Shown here: positions 1-10,800 of the stretch, one piece after another
Position numbering within the stretch: the first letter of the stretch is position 1
Layout of the letters: every line of letters begins with the position of its first letter
From: Roridomyces roridus
Taxonomy: Eukaryota; Basidiomycota; Agaricomycetes; Agaricales; Mycenaceae
Assembly: GCA_029378245.1 (NCBI GenBank)
Contig: JARKIF010000065.1
Span: 62,001-126,000, forward strand
Direction of reading: 5' to 3'
Length of the DNA stretch: 64,000 bases
Program-made: the position numbers and the translations under genes
The notes under the pieces: model-generated
Databases searched by the model: none
What the model saw: only the letters and a program-made list of their open reading frames with translations
What the model was told of the DNA's origin: nothing

Positions 1-1173
1 ATATCCCGCTCAGAAGGGTGCATCTGGACTTGTGGGGACAGTCGCGGACGCCGAGTTTCTCGGGTGCCGTGTACATGATGCTGATATCGGATGGAGGGAC
101 GTCAATGAAGTTTCCGGTGTTCCTGAACAATAAGATGGGGGCGACGATATTGGAGGCATTTCGTGCGTGGCAGACCGAAGCAGAACGGCAAACGGGCCGC
201 AAAGTGCTTTGCGTCCGATTTGATCTTGGGGGCGAATTCGACAACGCGCTGTTCCTTGGATATTGCGCCGAGCAGGGGATAACCTACGAGAAGATCCCTA
301 AGGCATCGTCAGCGGCGAATGGACATGCAGAGCGAGGGAATCGCACCGTCATTGAAGGCACCCGCACTCAGCTATTTGACGCAGGACTCGACGCGCGGTT
401 CTGGGCAGAGTCCGCGGCGTCACACTGCTACGTGCGGGGATTCATCCCTTCGTCGCGTCATCCTGACAAGATCCCGTGGGCTAGCTGGCTCGGGAATGTC
501 GAGGGGAAACCACGTATGCTGAATATTTCACACTTGCGCGCATGGGGGAGCGTTTGCTGGGTCAATGATCTTGATCACCTTGGAGGCAAGATGGGACGCC
601 AGGGGTGGAAGGGGCAAATGGTGGGATACCTGGGTCGCAGAGGTTACCGAGTGTGGGACCCAAGTCGAAACCGTGTCTTTCCGGTCAGAGATGTCATCTT
701 CGAAGAAGGAATGCCCCATCGAACGCGCATCGACATCGAGGATCCGTTCCCAGATATTGCCGATGACACGCCGACCACAGAGGCTCCGTCCACGGCTGCG
801 CCAACGAAACCTCCCACAGCGCCTCCAGCCCAAGTCACTTTGCGTCGTTCGCCTCGCGTTCCCAAGCCGTCGGAAGGTATATTGCGTTCCATGATGTACG
901 GGAGGGAGGAGGAACAAGATAAATTGGCGGGGGAGGAATGGGCGACAGACAATCCGCATCCGACAGCGAATTTCGCCGACGCCGACTGGACTGACTTTGA
1001 CGTCAAATGGGTCAACGTGCCGACGGCTTTGGCAAGCGCGATAAACGAAACGGGACGCCAGTCATCGCGCGTTCCGCGTTCGTTTACTGAGGCCATGAGA
1101 AACGCCGAATTGTGGATGCCGGCGAGGAGAGCGGAGGTGGAACAGTTGGAGGAGAGGGGTGTGTGGAAATTGG
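1..1173 (+). pseudogene. Outer Ty1/copia element: integrase to start of reverse transcriptase (interrupted, 5' end outside window)
   Basis: Open frame from the window edge. It encodes a Copia-type integrase core: HLDLWG with the first Asp, RFDLGGEF with the second Asp, and the NGHAERGNRT segment with the catalytic Glu. A Pro/Thr-rich linker follows, then the start of the reverse transcriptase domain (SFTEAMRN...ERGVWKLV). The frame breaks off at 1173, where a younger Copia element has inserted; the same protein resumes after that element at 6560 (VDLPAGEKALGGMWVY). Integrase Asp/Asp/Glu are present, so this half is not visibly mutated, but the element is inactivated by the insertion and by a small deletion downstream. 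The gag and protease regions lie outside the window. Confidence 0.9.
1169..1173. repeat. Target site duplication ATTGG, left copy
   Basis: ATTGG directly precedes the left LTR and recurs at 6555-6559 directly after the right LTR. A 5-bp duplication is typical of Copia integration. Confidence 0.95.
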
Positions 1174-1428
1174 TGTTGGAAGGACAAACACGGACGCACC
1201 CTGACGTGTACTACTGACGTGGAAGTACTGACACGTAGAGTATGGTTTAAACACTCGCTGTACATACTCACATTTACCCATACTGACTTGCATGTACTTG
1301 TATCGGTGTTATTCAGTGCATGTTCCCTAATTCTTACTTATGTATGGCTGTACCTTGTTTTTGTATTTAAGTAGCTAGCTACGACGAATCTCAACTAAGT
1401 CCTTCTCCCACATTTTCATCCTTCTTCA
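1174..1428 (+). repeat. 5' LTR of inner Copia element
   Basis: Begins TGTTGGAAGG and ends CCTTCTTCA. No difference was found by eye from the right LTR at 6300-6554. It contains TATTTAAG at about 1366-1373, a plausible core promoter. Confidence 0.95.
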
Positions 1429-1440
1429 GGTTATGGGCCC
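1429..1440 (+). other. Primer-binding site (initiator-tRNA-Met half-molecule type)
   Basis: GGTTATGGGCCC lies immediately 3' of the left LTR. It is complementary, with one G-U pair, to the anticodon-arm sequence GGGCUCAUAACC of eukaryotic initiator tRNA-Met, the internal site used by Drosophila copia-type elements. The tRNA sequence is from established knowledge; the match was made by eye. Confidence 0.7.
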
Positions 1441-1504
1441 CGAGTTCAACTAAATCCACCAACCGAATTTATTGCACCTCGACAACCAACCTCTGCTATC
1501 TACA

Positions 1505-4500
1505 ATGTCCACCATCGCCCCGAACTCCAAGGCCGCCGAATTCTTTGTACGGCTCCCGAAATGCGAAGCCGACGGCGCCAACTGGGCGGTGTTCAAGAAC
1601 CGCTTCCTCTACGCTGCTGCCGCCGCCGGGCTCTCTCAACACTTGGAGAGCAGCCACTTGCCGCCGATCCCGCCCACTCCGGTCACTCCTTCGTCGACCC
1701 CTGCGGACATCACTGCGTACGACAACTTCGTTCGCGTGGAGGCTGGATATAGGTCAGGTGAGGCCATCATCAAACAAGCTATTGCCGCGACGATCCCTGG
1801 CTCACTGTTTTTGCGTGTCATGGGGGAGCGGCGAGCTTCGGGCCTCTGGACAAAGGTGGTGAACGAGTTCGAGCAGAAGTCGAGAATGGTTACTGTGGAT
1901 TTGCGGCGCAGGCTCCAGGATGAGCGCTGTGCCGAGAATGGGGATGTTAGGGCTCACCTCGCAAAGTTGCAGGCACTTCGCGTCGACCTTGTCGGCATGG
2001 GCGCCGATCCCGGCGACGAAAACTTCACCGCCATTATCCTAGGGTCGTTACCGGCATCATACGACCCATACCTCGCTGCCCTCACGGCCACATCGTCCCT
2101 CATGGGTACGACCATCTCCCCCGACACACTCATCAGCGCGCTCTCGCAGGAGCACGACCGCCGGGCTATCAAGTCGAAGTCGAAGAAGAACGACTCGGAC
2201 GTCGCGTTCGCCGTGGGCGGACGTAAAGCCGGCAAGAAGACGTCGAAGAACGTCGAATGCTACAACTGCCACAAGAAGGGGCATGTTAAAGCAGAGTGCT
2301 GGGCGGCGGGCGGTGGGAAGGAAGGCCAGGGACCGAGGGGAAAGGGAAAGGGACGCGGGAGTGGGAAGGGACGCGAGTATGCAAACACCGCGACGGATAT
2401 CGGCGGTGTATGGATGGCGCAGGTCGATTCGGATGACCGCGCATGGATTGCTCACGCCGAGCAGAACGTCTGGCTGTTCCGGACGGAACAAGACGTGTTT
2501 GGCGGCGTGGTGACGGGTGCGGGTGTGGAGTGCGATGGCGCATCTAGCCCATGGCTCTCGGATTACGACGAAGACGAGTCTAAAGACGATTCAGTCAGCA
2601 ACATGTCGGTACCGGAGTTATTGAACAACTCACCGACACCGGATCCGATCGAGACGAACATAGAGGACAATGAGAGTGACTGCGGGTCGATGCCCGAGTT
2701 GCAGACGGTGTCCAAATCAGAGGCTGGGGACATCGCTGAGTCCCCCGAATTTTCCTGTGCACACAGCCTCACTCACGATCCCGTCGACGATGATGCAACC
2801 ACAGATGCACAGACGTCGCAGACATCTGAACACGGCGCCGAGATTGCCGACTGCCTACAGACGGTCATCAACGAATGGCTCGACAACATCGAGCCCTACG
2901 ATGCACCGCTTACCTCCTCGTTCAAGACAGCGATGCTCGCTAATGAGGACGGCCCGATGGACACCATGACCGAGCTATACGACTCGGGGGCATCATCCCA
3001 CATCACACCATATCGGCATCGACTCCTCAACTACATTTCGATCGCACCACGGTCAATCACTGCCGCGGATAACGGCTCGTTCCAGGCCATTGGGATGGGC
3101 GACATGCACGTCTGGCTGCCGAATGGAAAAGGCGTCAGGACGAAGATATTGCTGCGTGGAGTGTTATATGCACCGAAAATCGGTTTAACCCTTGTCTCGA
3201 TTGCGAAGATAACTGATGCGGGTTTTGCAGTCTTGTTCCGCGAGAGCTTCTGCAAGATATTCGATAAGCACCAGAAGCTTGTCGGCATCGTGGACAAGAC
3301 GAAGGGAACTTACCGTGTGCAGTCTCCATTCAATTGGGAGACGGTCACTGCCGCATCCGCCATCGAAACAGTCTCGCTCGAAGACTTACACCGCCGCATG
3401 GGTCACATAGCCCCGGACGCCGCCAAACGCCTGGTAACCGGCGTCAAGCTCGACCCGACATCGAAACTCCAATCGTGCGACTCGTGCGCATACGCCAAGA
3501 CAACGCGGAAGCCGATCGCAAAGGAACGCAAGGCTCCGCGCTCGACAGCCTTGGGGGAGGTCATATTTTCGGATGTATGGGGGCCGTCTCCCGTCGAAAC
3601 TATCAATCGGCGTGAGTACTATTCAAGCTTTACCGACGATTTCACTCGCTGGTCCAGACTCTATCTCCAGCGGACCAAGGACGAGACTTTCGGCTCGTAC
3701 CAGTCTTACGAAGTGTGGCTCTCAACCCAGTTCGGCGCCAAAATCAAGAAGCTCCACTCCGACCGGGGAGGCGAGTACTGGAGCGGGGAATTCGACGCTC
3801 ACCTTGCGAAGAACGGCACCGAACGAGGCTTCACCGTGCACGACACCCCCGAACACAACGGCGTTGCCGAGCGACTCAATCGGACGCTGTTGGAGCGTGT
3901 GCGTGCGATGCTGCACGGCAGTGGGTTGCCGAAGTTTCTTTGGGGCGAGGCCATCGCGCATGCCGTGTACTTGAAGAACCGGCTATCCACCAGCGCGAAT
4001 GACGGGAAAACGCCATACGAGATGGTGTACGGGCGGAAACCAAGCATCGCCCGGCTCCCCGAGTTTGGAGCGCGTGTCTGGGTCCATGACGCGAAGGCGA
4101 GCAAGCTTGAGGGACGCGGAAGGGAAGGTCGATGGATGGGATTTGATGACGTGAGCAGCGGGCATCGAATCTATTTTGAGGGGAAGCGCACTGTCGCTGT
4201 GGAGCGGAGCGTTAAATTTGACAGGAATGACGAGGTGGTACCTCTCCCAGACGATCTGCGGATTGAGGGGGAGGATTCGGATGACAATCAGCCATCGTCT
4301 GGGTTTTCAAAACCAACCACGCACCTTCCGACTCCTCCTCAGACACCTGCGGCTTCGACTCCAACTATCCCGACCCAAACGACTCCGCAAACTCCCACCA
4401 ACGTGTTGCCTACGACAGGCACATTACCGGCTTCTCCTTCGATTGCGAGGCTACGCCAACAGCTTGCGCTCACCGACCCACTCGGATCCGACTTCGAAGG

Positions 4501-6292
4501 CGATGCTGGACGCAATGAGGGTGGGACTAGCGAAGGACCGAGACGTAGCACGCGCGAACGACGACAGGCGACCATTTTTCCGACCAGCGGCACGACATAT
4601 CTCCAGCGGGCTAGGGCCGACGAGGCACCCCACGTGGCGGCGCGTGCCGAGCTTCCTGACGACTGGGAGATGGTGGATGTGCTGGAGCACCACCTCGCCG
4701 CCGCGACGTCGACTGCTGAGGCCTTAGACCCATCGTGGGAGGAAGCAAGGAACCGGTCCGATTGGCCGCATTGGGATGCGGCGATCAAAGCCGAGCTTAC
4801 CTCACTCAAAGCCGCCGGCACTTGGACCGTCGTTCCACGACCTGGCGACCGCAACGTCGTTGACTGCAAATGGGTCTTGCGCATCAAGAAGAACGCGGCG
4901 GGGGAAATCGAAAAATACAAGGCACGTCTCGTTGCACGTGGCTTTACACAGGTTCACGGTGTCGATTACTACGAGACTTTTGCCCCGACCGCCAAGATTG
5001 CCTCCATCCGTCTTGTTCTCGCCATCGCCGCACGCAACGACTGGGACATCGACATGTTCGACTTCAACAGTGCGTACCTCAACGGGGAATTGGATCCCGA
5101 CGAGGAGATCTACATGGAACAGCCTCCGGGTTACGAATTCGCGGATCGGGCCGCGAATGTTCTCAAACTCGCGAAGGCGTTGTACGGGCTGAAGCAGGGT
5201 GGCAGGAAATGGTACGAGACGCTTTCTCGCTGGCTTTCAGAGCTAGGCTTTACACAGTGTGCGTCCGACCATGCTGTTTTCTATGCTCGTGACGAGCACG
5301 ATCTCACCATCCTCGCCATCCATGTGGACGACTGCACCATCACGTCCAGCTCCCCGGCGCTCCTCGTGTCGTACAAGACTCGTATTGGCGAACGTTTCAA
5401 GATGACGGATCTTGGGCCTATCAGTTGGCTCCTTGGCATCGAAATCCGGCGCGACCGCGAAGCACGTACAATCTCGCTCTCGCAGCAGACTTACATCGAG
5501 TCTATTCTCGATCGGTTCAACTTTGCCGACTCGAAACCCGTCGCAATGCCCTTGGACCCGAATGTCCAACTTTCCAACGAGCACCGCGCCATCAGCATAG
5601 CCGACATTGCCGCAATGAAACGTGTCCCATACCGCGAGGCCATTGGCTCGCTCATGTGGGCATCCGTTGGAACACGGCCCGACATCGCATTTGCGGTGGG
5701 CTTACTCTCGAAATTCCTCGACAACCCCGGCCCGCTCCATTGGGAGGCGACGAAGCGTGTATTTCGGTACCTCCTTGGCACGAAGACGCTTCGGCTCACG
5801 TACGGCGCGGGGAGGAAAGGGTTGGAGGGATATTCGGATGCGGACGGGATGTCCCAAGACCACAGGCGCGCTATCTCTGGTTTTGCTTTCCTTATTGACG
5901 GTGGCGCCATTTCGTGGAGTTCCAAGAAGCAGGAAATTGCCACCCTCTCAACGACAGAGGCTGAGTACGTTGCATTGACACACGCCGCAAAGGAAGCTGT
6001 GTGGCTTCGCGCGCTCATCGGCGAGCTTTTTCGACCGCTCGAGCGCCCCATCACCCTCCATGGCGATAATCAAGGCTCGATTGCCCTCGCACACTCTGAT
6101 ATCGGCCAGTTTCACGCACGCACCAAGCACATCGACATCCGGTATCATTTCATACGATACGTTGTCGAAAACGGGACGATCCGACTTGTCTATTGTCCCA
6201 CGGCAGACATGGTCGCCGATTGCCTGACCAAGGCGCTACCAAGCACGAAGGCCAAGCACTTCGCTGCAGCGCTCGGGCTGCGTACGGTTTGA
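1505..6292 (+). CDS. Copia gag-pol polyprotein, 1595 aa, intact
   Basis: Single frame with domains in Ty1/copia order. It has a UBN2-type gag; a CCHC zinc knuckle (CYNCHKKGHVKAEC, about residues 252-265); an aspartic protease DSGASSH at about 493; an integrase zinc region (LHRRMGH) and core with Asp690, Asp753 and Glu789, which gives the canonical D-x62-D-x35-E; a reverse transcriptase with YLNGELD and a HVDD box at about 1273-1276 in place of the usual YVDD; and an RNase H with Asp1445, Glu1485 and Asp1521. The start at 1505 (MSTIAPNSK) was preferred over an in-frame ATG 33 bases upstream because family gag proteins begin shortly before the KAAEFF-like segment; the upstream ATG cannot be excluded. 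The stop codon overlaps the polypurine tract. Expression would come from the left LTR. Confidence 0.95.
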   Translation: MSTIAPNSKAAEFFVRLPKCEADGANWAVFKNRFLYAAAAAGLSQHLESSHLPPIPPTPVTPSSTPADITAYDNFVRVEAGYRSGEAIIKQAIAATIPGSLFLRVMGERRASGLWTKVVNEFEQKSRMVTVDLRRRLQDERCAENGDVRAHLAKLQALRVDLVGMGADPGDENFTAIILGSLPASYDPYLAALTATSSLMGTTISPDTLISALSQEHDRRAIKSKSKKNDSDVAFAVGGRKAGKKTSKNVECYNCHKKGHVKAECWAAGGGKEGQGPRGKGKGRGSGKGREYANTATDIGGVWMAQVDSDDRAWIAHAEQNVWLFRTEQDVFGGVVTGAGVECDGASSPWLSDYDEDESKDDSVSNMSVPELLNNSPTPDPIETNIEDNESDCGSMPELQTVSKSEAGDIAESPEFSCAHSLTHDPVDDDATTDAQTSQTSEHGAEIADCLQTVINEWLDNIEPYDAPLTSSFKTAMLANEDGPMDTMTELYDSGASSHITPYRHRLLNYISIAPRSITAADNGSFQAIGMGDMHVWLPNGKGVRTKILLRGVLYAPKIGLTLVSIAKITDAGFAVLFRESFCKIFDKHQKLVGIVDKTKGTYRVQSPFNWETVTAASAIETVSLEDLHRRMGHIAPDAAKRLVTGVKLDPTSKLQSCDSCAYAKTTRKPIAKERKAPRSTALGEVIFSDVWGPSPVETINRREYYSSFTDDFTRWSRLYLQRTKDETFGSYQSYEVWLSTQFGAKIKKLHSDRGGEYWSGEFDAHLAKNGTERGFTVHDTPEHNGVAERLNRTLLERVRAMLHGSGLPKFLWGEAIAHAVYLKNRLSTSANDGKTPYEMVYGRKPSIARLPEFGARVWVHDAKASKLEGRGREGRWMGFDDVSSGHRIYFEGKRTVAVERSVKFDRNDEVVPLPDDLRIEGEDSDDNQPSSGFSKPTTHLPTPPQTPAASTPTIPTQTTPQTPTNVLPTTGTLPASPSIARLRQQLALTDPLGSDFEGDAGRNEGGTSEGPRRSTRERRQATIFPTSGTTYLQRARADEAPHVAARAELPDDWEMVDVLEHHLAAATSTAEALDPSWEEARNRSDWPHWDAAIKAELTSLKAAGTWTVVPRPGDRNVVDCKWVLRIKKNAAGEIEKYKARLVARGFTQVHGVDYYETFAPTAKIASIRLVLAIAARNDWDIDMFDFNSAYLNGELDPDEEIYMEQPPGYEFADRAANVLKLAKALYGLKQGGRKWYETLSRWLSELGFTQCASDHAVFYARDEHDLTILAIHVDDCTITSSSPALLVSYKTRIGERFKMTDLGPISWLLGIEIRRDREARTISLSQQTYIESILDRFNFADSKPVAMPLDPNVQLSNEHRAISIADIAAMKRVPYREAIGSLMWASVGTRPDIAFAVGLLSKFLDNPGPLHWEATKRVFRYLLGTKTLRLTYGAGRKGLEGYSDADGMSQDHRRAISGFAFLIDGGAISWSSKKQEIATLSTTEAEYVALTHAAKEAVWLRALIGELFRPLERPITLHGDNQGSIALAHSDIGQFHARTKHIDIRYHFIRYVVENGTIRLVYCPTADMVADCLTKALPSTKAKHFAAALGLRTV

Positions 6293-6299
6293 GGGGGAG
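6291..6299 (+). other. Polypurine tract
   Basis: GAGGGGGAG abuts the right LTR and overlaps the gag-pol stop codon. It would prime plus-strand DNA synthesis. Confidence 0.85.
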
Positions 6300-6554
6300 T
6301 GTTGGAAGGACAAACACGGACGCACCCTGACGTGTACTACTGACGTGGAAGTACTGACACGTAGAGTATGGTTTAAACACTCGCTGTACATACTCACATT
6401 TACCCATACTGACTTGCATGTACTTGTATCGGTGTTATTCAGTGCATGTTCCCTAATTCTTACTTATGTATGGCTGTACCTTGTTTTTGTATTTAAGTAG
6501 CTAGCTACGACGAATCTCAACTAAGTCCTTCTCCCACATTTTCATCCTTCTTCA
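6300..6554 (+). repeat. 3' LTR of inner Copia element
   Basis: Same 255-bp sequence as 1174-1428, followed by the second ATTGG (6555-6559). Confidence 0.95.
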
Positions 6555-6559
6555 ATTGG

Positions 6560-8047
6560 TGGATTTGCCTGCGGGGGAGAAGGCCCTCGGAGGGATGTGG
6601 GTATACACCCATAAGTACGACGGCGACGGTGGCGTGGCAGGACAAAAGGCGCGCTATGTCCTGCTCGGAAACCAGATGGTCGCTGGGCGTGACTTCGATG
6701 TGAAGTGGGCGATGGTGGCGAGGATGGAGTCGGTGAGGATGGTGTTTGCGGCGGCGGCGGTGGGAGAGCTACGTCTTCGTCAGTGGGACTTACCTCAACG
6801 GGAAGATGGACCGACCTATATATATGCGCCAGCCAACGGGGTTCGTCAAGCAGGGGGAGGAAGACAAGGTCTGTTTGCTTGAACGACCCTTGTACGGCGC
6901 AATGCAGGCCGGGCACATCTGGTATCGTCTTCTCCAAGATGGATACAAGGACCTCGGATACAAGGAAAACCGTGCTGATCCATGCATTAGAGTCCGGAAG
7001 AACGGAGAAGATTACACGCTCACCTCTACTCACACGGACGACGTCCTTGGCGCATCCTCATCGGAGAGTGAGAGCAAGCGGGCGGTGGACGAGTTTGCGA
7101 AGAAATGGGAGCTGAAGGAGGTGGATGTGAATCTCCTGCTTGGATTGACGGTGGAGAAGATGGAGGACGGGAGCGTCAGCATTCGCCAGACGCAGTACTT
7201 GGAAAAGGCGCTGGAACACTTTGGACTTGCCGATTTGCCTCCGCTGTCAACGCCTTTGCCGCCGGGTTGCCAGATTCGGACAGCAAAGTCGCCGCTATCC
7301 CCGGAGGATGCTACCTTCATGCTCGACAAACCCTTCCGTGCCCTCCTCGGCGTCCTCATCTGGGTCGCGTGCGGTACTCGCCCGGACGTCTCTTACGCGT
7401 GCTGTGCTCTCGGTCACATCCAATCAAATCCTGCGCCTGAGCATTGGGAGCTTCTAGTCGGCGTCTTTCGCTATCTCAAGGCCACAATCGACTACGGGTT
7501 GCTCTATCGTCCTCCATCCGCACAGCGTACACCCGGTGATGGCCTTCAGCCCGAAGGATTCGTTGACTCGGACTGGGCAGGATGTGTCGACACTCGTCGC
7601 TCTACATCGGGGTACGTGTTCTTCATGGGTGGCGCGCCTGTATCTTGGTCGTCGAAAAGACAAGCCGTTGTTGCTCTGTCGACGACCGAGGCGGAGTACA
7701 TCTCGCTTGCTCGGGGCGCGCAACAGGCCATCTGGATGTCAAATTGGCTCAAAGACGCATTGCTGCCTCAGTCCCCGCCCGTCAATTTGAATGGTGACAA
7801 CCTTGGATCCATCAGCCTCACGGAGACGACCAAGGAGCACGGGCTGTCGAAGCACATCGACATCCGCTGGCACTTCATCCGCGAACGCGTCGCTAGCGGG
7901 GAGATTCGCGTCAGTTCTGTTCCTGGGAAGGAGAATGTCGCGGACATCTTGACGAAGGCTTTGCCGCGGGCTGCGCACGAGAAGTGCGTTCGGATGTTGG
8001 GATTAGATTGGAGAAGGAGGAGTGTCGTACGCCAGGGGGAGTGTTGA
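6560..8047 (+). pseudogene. Outer Copia element: reverse transcriptase and RNase H, frameshifted
   Basis: Continues the protein broken at 1173. The first part, in the expected frame, reads VDLPAGEKALGGMWVYTHK...ELRLRQWD and then loses frame near 6788. The rest runs in the next frame as GTYLNGKMDRPIYMRQPTGF, PLYGAMQAGHIW, HTDDVLG, the RNase H segments FVDSDWAGC and STTEAEYISL, and KHIDIRWHFI up to the stop at 8045-8047. Comparison with the inner element (DFNSAYLNGEL) suggests a deletion of roughly a dozen bases that removed the first catalytic Asp of the polymerase. A polypurine tract (CAGGGGGAG) ends the coding region at 8041, directly before a TGTTGA LTR start. Confidence 0.9.
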
Positions 8048-8273
8048 CGCGCAGGCGTCGGTATCTTCGGTTTGGCGTACGTTGGTTTGGGTTTCTTTCA
8101 TTCCTTTATTTCATTCCTGGATCACGGTCACCGATCACTACTATAAATTACAGTTCTCCTATATGTTACCCTCAGTCTCTTACCATTGACTGAGGGTACG
8201 TCTATCTTTTATACTAATATCTTATCTCTTTACTTACGGCTCTCGTAGCTTTCTACTTACTGTGTCTTTAACA
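8042..8273 (+). repeat. Putative 3' LTR of the outer Copia element, 3' boundary uncertain
   Basis: TGTTGACGCGCAGG follows a polypurine tract, as expected for the start of a right LTR. No left LTR lies in the window for comparison, so the end is a guess; a plausible CA end is at 8272-8273. CTATAAATTAC at about 8141 may be its core promoter. A related start (TGTTGACGCACAGG after GAGGGGGAA) occurs at 42533. Confidence 0.5.
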
Positions 8274-8333
8274 GGTAGTTCAATAGAGTCTCTTACCATT
8301 GACTGAGGCTTTCTACTTACTGTGTCTTTAACA
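8174..8333 (+). repeat. Direct repeat whose second copy lacks a 53-bp GT-AG segment
   Basis: A 22-bp block (8174-8195) and a 25-bp block (8249-8273) are separated by 53 bp that begin GTACGT and end CTCGTAG. The two blocks recur joined, without those 53 bp, at 8287-8308 and 8309-8333. The missing segment has the form of a fungal spliceosomal intron. The second copy runs straight into the coding sequence of the DUF6535-like gene. Confidence 0.8.
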
Positions 8334-10778
8334 CTCAGCACAACTCTCCTGGCAGCCCTTCTGGCGGTCCTAGGAAAACAATGGCTGCTATTCTACTCCT
8401 TTGTGGGAGAAAAAGGAACCCTTGAAGCCCGTGGGCTTGAGAGACAAAGAAAGTTGGATGGTCTTCGCCGATGGAAGTTCAATATGGCCATGCAAACATT
8501 CCCTCTTCTTTTGCAGGTTGCACTCTTCCTGTTCTTGGCTGCATTGTCCATATATTTGTGGACAGTTCACCATGCTCTGGCTATCATTGTGGTATCCTTC
8601 ACAGGTGCTGGCCTCATATTTTACTGCCTGTTTCTCACATCTGCCGTTATTTCCCCGGATTCTCCATTCCAAACACCATTGGCACCTGCATTCCGGTACA
8701 TGTTGCAAAATCTAACTCGGGTATTCACTACAATTGTTTGCATTCGCCGGACATTTTTTTTTGCAATCCGGAATGCTCAATCCGACATGCAAACTAGACA
8801 AATTCCATGGCCACTGCTTCCAATGTCTGTTTTTCCAGGGCAAAATCCACTGGACATTATTGGCATGCCAAATACAGTTGCACTCCCAGGCCAGTTCCCC
8901 ACAATTTCTACAGAGGTCCCAGCTGTATCATGGATGCTTGAAACTTCAACTGATCCACAAATTCTCTCCATCTGCACTGAACTTGCTGTTAATCTCCAAT
9001 GGCCAGCAAATATGAAGCTTCACTCTATCTTGGCTCGCTTGCGCGATAGCTTCCTGCAATGTGTAGAATGTGATGTTCGCAATGGTGTTCTCTATATTCA
9101 CAAGGTTCACAATGGATTGTCAGCTCGTGCTATTCAACTTGGAAAGGCTTATTGTACTCTTCGAATTCTTGATCCCGATCCTCAACCAGAGAGTTGGTCA
9201 ACTATAGGATCAGGATCATCTTTTTCTCAGAATCCAGAATTGGAAACTGTCCTGAATATGATGGCAGGAACATTTTTCCAGGAGAGGCCCCTCCACTTGG
9301 ATGTACAGACAGTCAAATGGACATTGCATGTCATTCCATCTCTGGAGCACACAAGCATTCGGAGCTTCCTGGCTCAATTCAATTCAGCAGCACAGATTCA
9401 AGACAATGCTATATTTTCCGACTACTTGTTCTGTATCCATTCCTTCCTCTCCCCTCAGAGATGGAGAAGGGAGGATGTTATTAGGATGGATAAAAGGTAT
9501 GTCATTTCAAACTCAAGGTCAAATACTATGTTCAATATCTCTGCAGTCAATTCAGAGACCTTCTAATGGTTCAAATCTTCAAGGACCTGATATCAATAGT
9601 TGCACAGGATGACCCAGAAATAAATCCAGGAATCGTTGAACAAGTTGTCAAGACAACAGTTCAGCTGGCTGTGGAGCATCTCCAGGAACCCTACTTTATT
9701 GAGAATCCCAATGATACAAGTATTCTGTTTGAATTTTGCAGGGCTCTCTCTCGCTGGGTCCGCGGATTTCCTGTCACTGTGGGAATTATATACACTGTGC
9801 TTTTGCTCGCCAGAGGCCCATATCTCAAACTGAGCAGAATTGACTCTGTCACGATCCAGGATGTTGATTGGATATATTGGGCCTTGGATGAGATGCCATC
9901 TACACCTACTCACAGCAAGGACTCAAACCTCTTTGTGGTGTTGGATCTGATCCAAGCTTTGCTATTTTGTAGCGGCGGTTTGGATGAAAAGCCACCACTA
10001 TCATCAATCAGGAATATTCTTACACAAATTGCTGGATCTAAAGACTTGGATAGAGTCCCTGCACTGATGTTTGCATTTTCTTACAACATCATCAACAAAT
10101 CATGGTTCAAAGATGAGGATATTCAGTCAGTGGTGCAAACATTGGGACTATGGCCAATACTTGGAGCTATGGCCTTGCAGAATCCTCATGAATTTTCTAA
10201 TGGGTATATCCGAATTGGCCGCACCTTGGCAAATGTGCCCAAGTGGCGGCCATATTTGCAAAGAGAACTCTTCACATGGATCAAAATGTGCTCCATGGCA
10301 TCCAAATACCTGCTTGCTAAGGTTACAGATCATTTCCAGTCAGTCAGCTCATGCTGAGGATGGAATTTTCGCAGAAAGTCAACCTTTCCAGAGTCAGCTT
10401 CTGACATCTCTGCTGCCACAGCTCTGGCATGCCCTCAATTTTACATCCCCAGATTGTGTGTATCATGTAGAGCAACTTGCTCAATCAACAATCTGGGCAG
10501 CTCTGGCCTTAGAATTTTCCTATGACTTGAACCACCGTCTGGAATTAAAACAGGCCCTGGGGAGGACCATCATGGTCTCTGCGGGTAAGGGAAGGCAAAG
10601 ATTGCCTTTACAGTCCCAAAAAGCCCAGGATTTTCTGGAAATCTTGCTTGAGATTCTTCCGGATTTGGTTGAAACATTAAAAATGGAGTTGCCCCAAGAC
10701 AATGATTTGGATGAGGGCTGGAAACAGATCTGGGCTCAGTTTCAACCTAGGTTTGCTGTATTGAAATCTTATCCATAA
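8310..10778 (+). pseudogene. DUF6535-like membrane protein gene, 5'-truncated and probably frameshifted
   Basis: The protein starts inside a hydrophobic domain (TLSTTLLAALLAVLGKQW, then FPLLLQVALFLFLAALS and LAIIVVSFTGAGLIFYC). These are three likely membrane helices in the arrangement I know from basidiomycete DUF6535 proteins. The N-terminus is missing: an in-frame stop lies at 8304-8306, next to the Copia-derived sequence. A good intron is at 9497-9546 (GTATGT...CTGCAG, 50 bp); joining there keeps one frame (DKSQFRDLLM). Near 10338-10348 the frame shifts. A 4-bp CAGT/GTCA tandem duplication explains this best, since removing 4 bases restores FQSAHAEDGIFAES; introns of 22-37 bp fitting the frame would be unusually short. 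The last part ends at 10778. Function unknown. Confidence 0.65.
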
Positions 10779-10800
10779 ATTTATCATTGTACTATGTATG

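Larger units (their letters stand above)
1174..6554 (+). mobile_element. Complete Ty1/copia LTR retrotransposon, recently inserted
   Basis: A 5381-bp element with 255-bp LTRs that read as identical, TG...CA ends, a 5-bp target duplication, a primer-binding site after the left LTR, a polypurine tract before the right LTR and one uninterrupted gag-pol frame. Identical LTRs imply recent insertion, since both are copied from one template at integration. Its target was the reverse transcriptase region of another Copia element. All catalytic motifs are present, so it may still be active. Confidence 0.97.
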
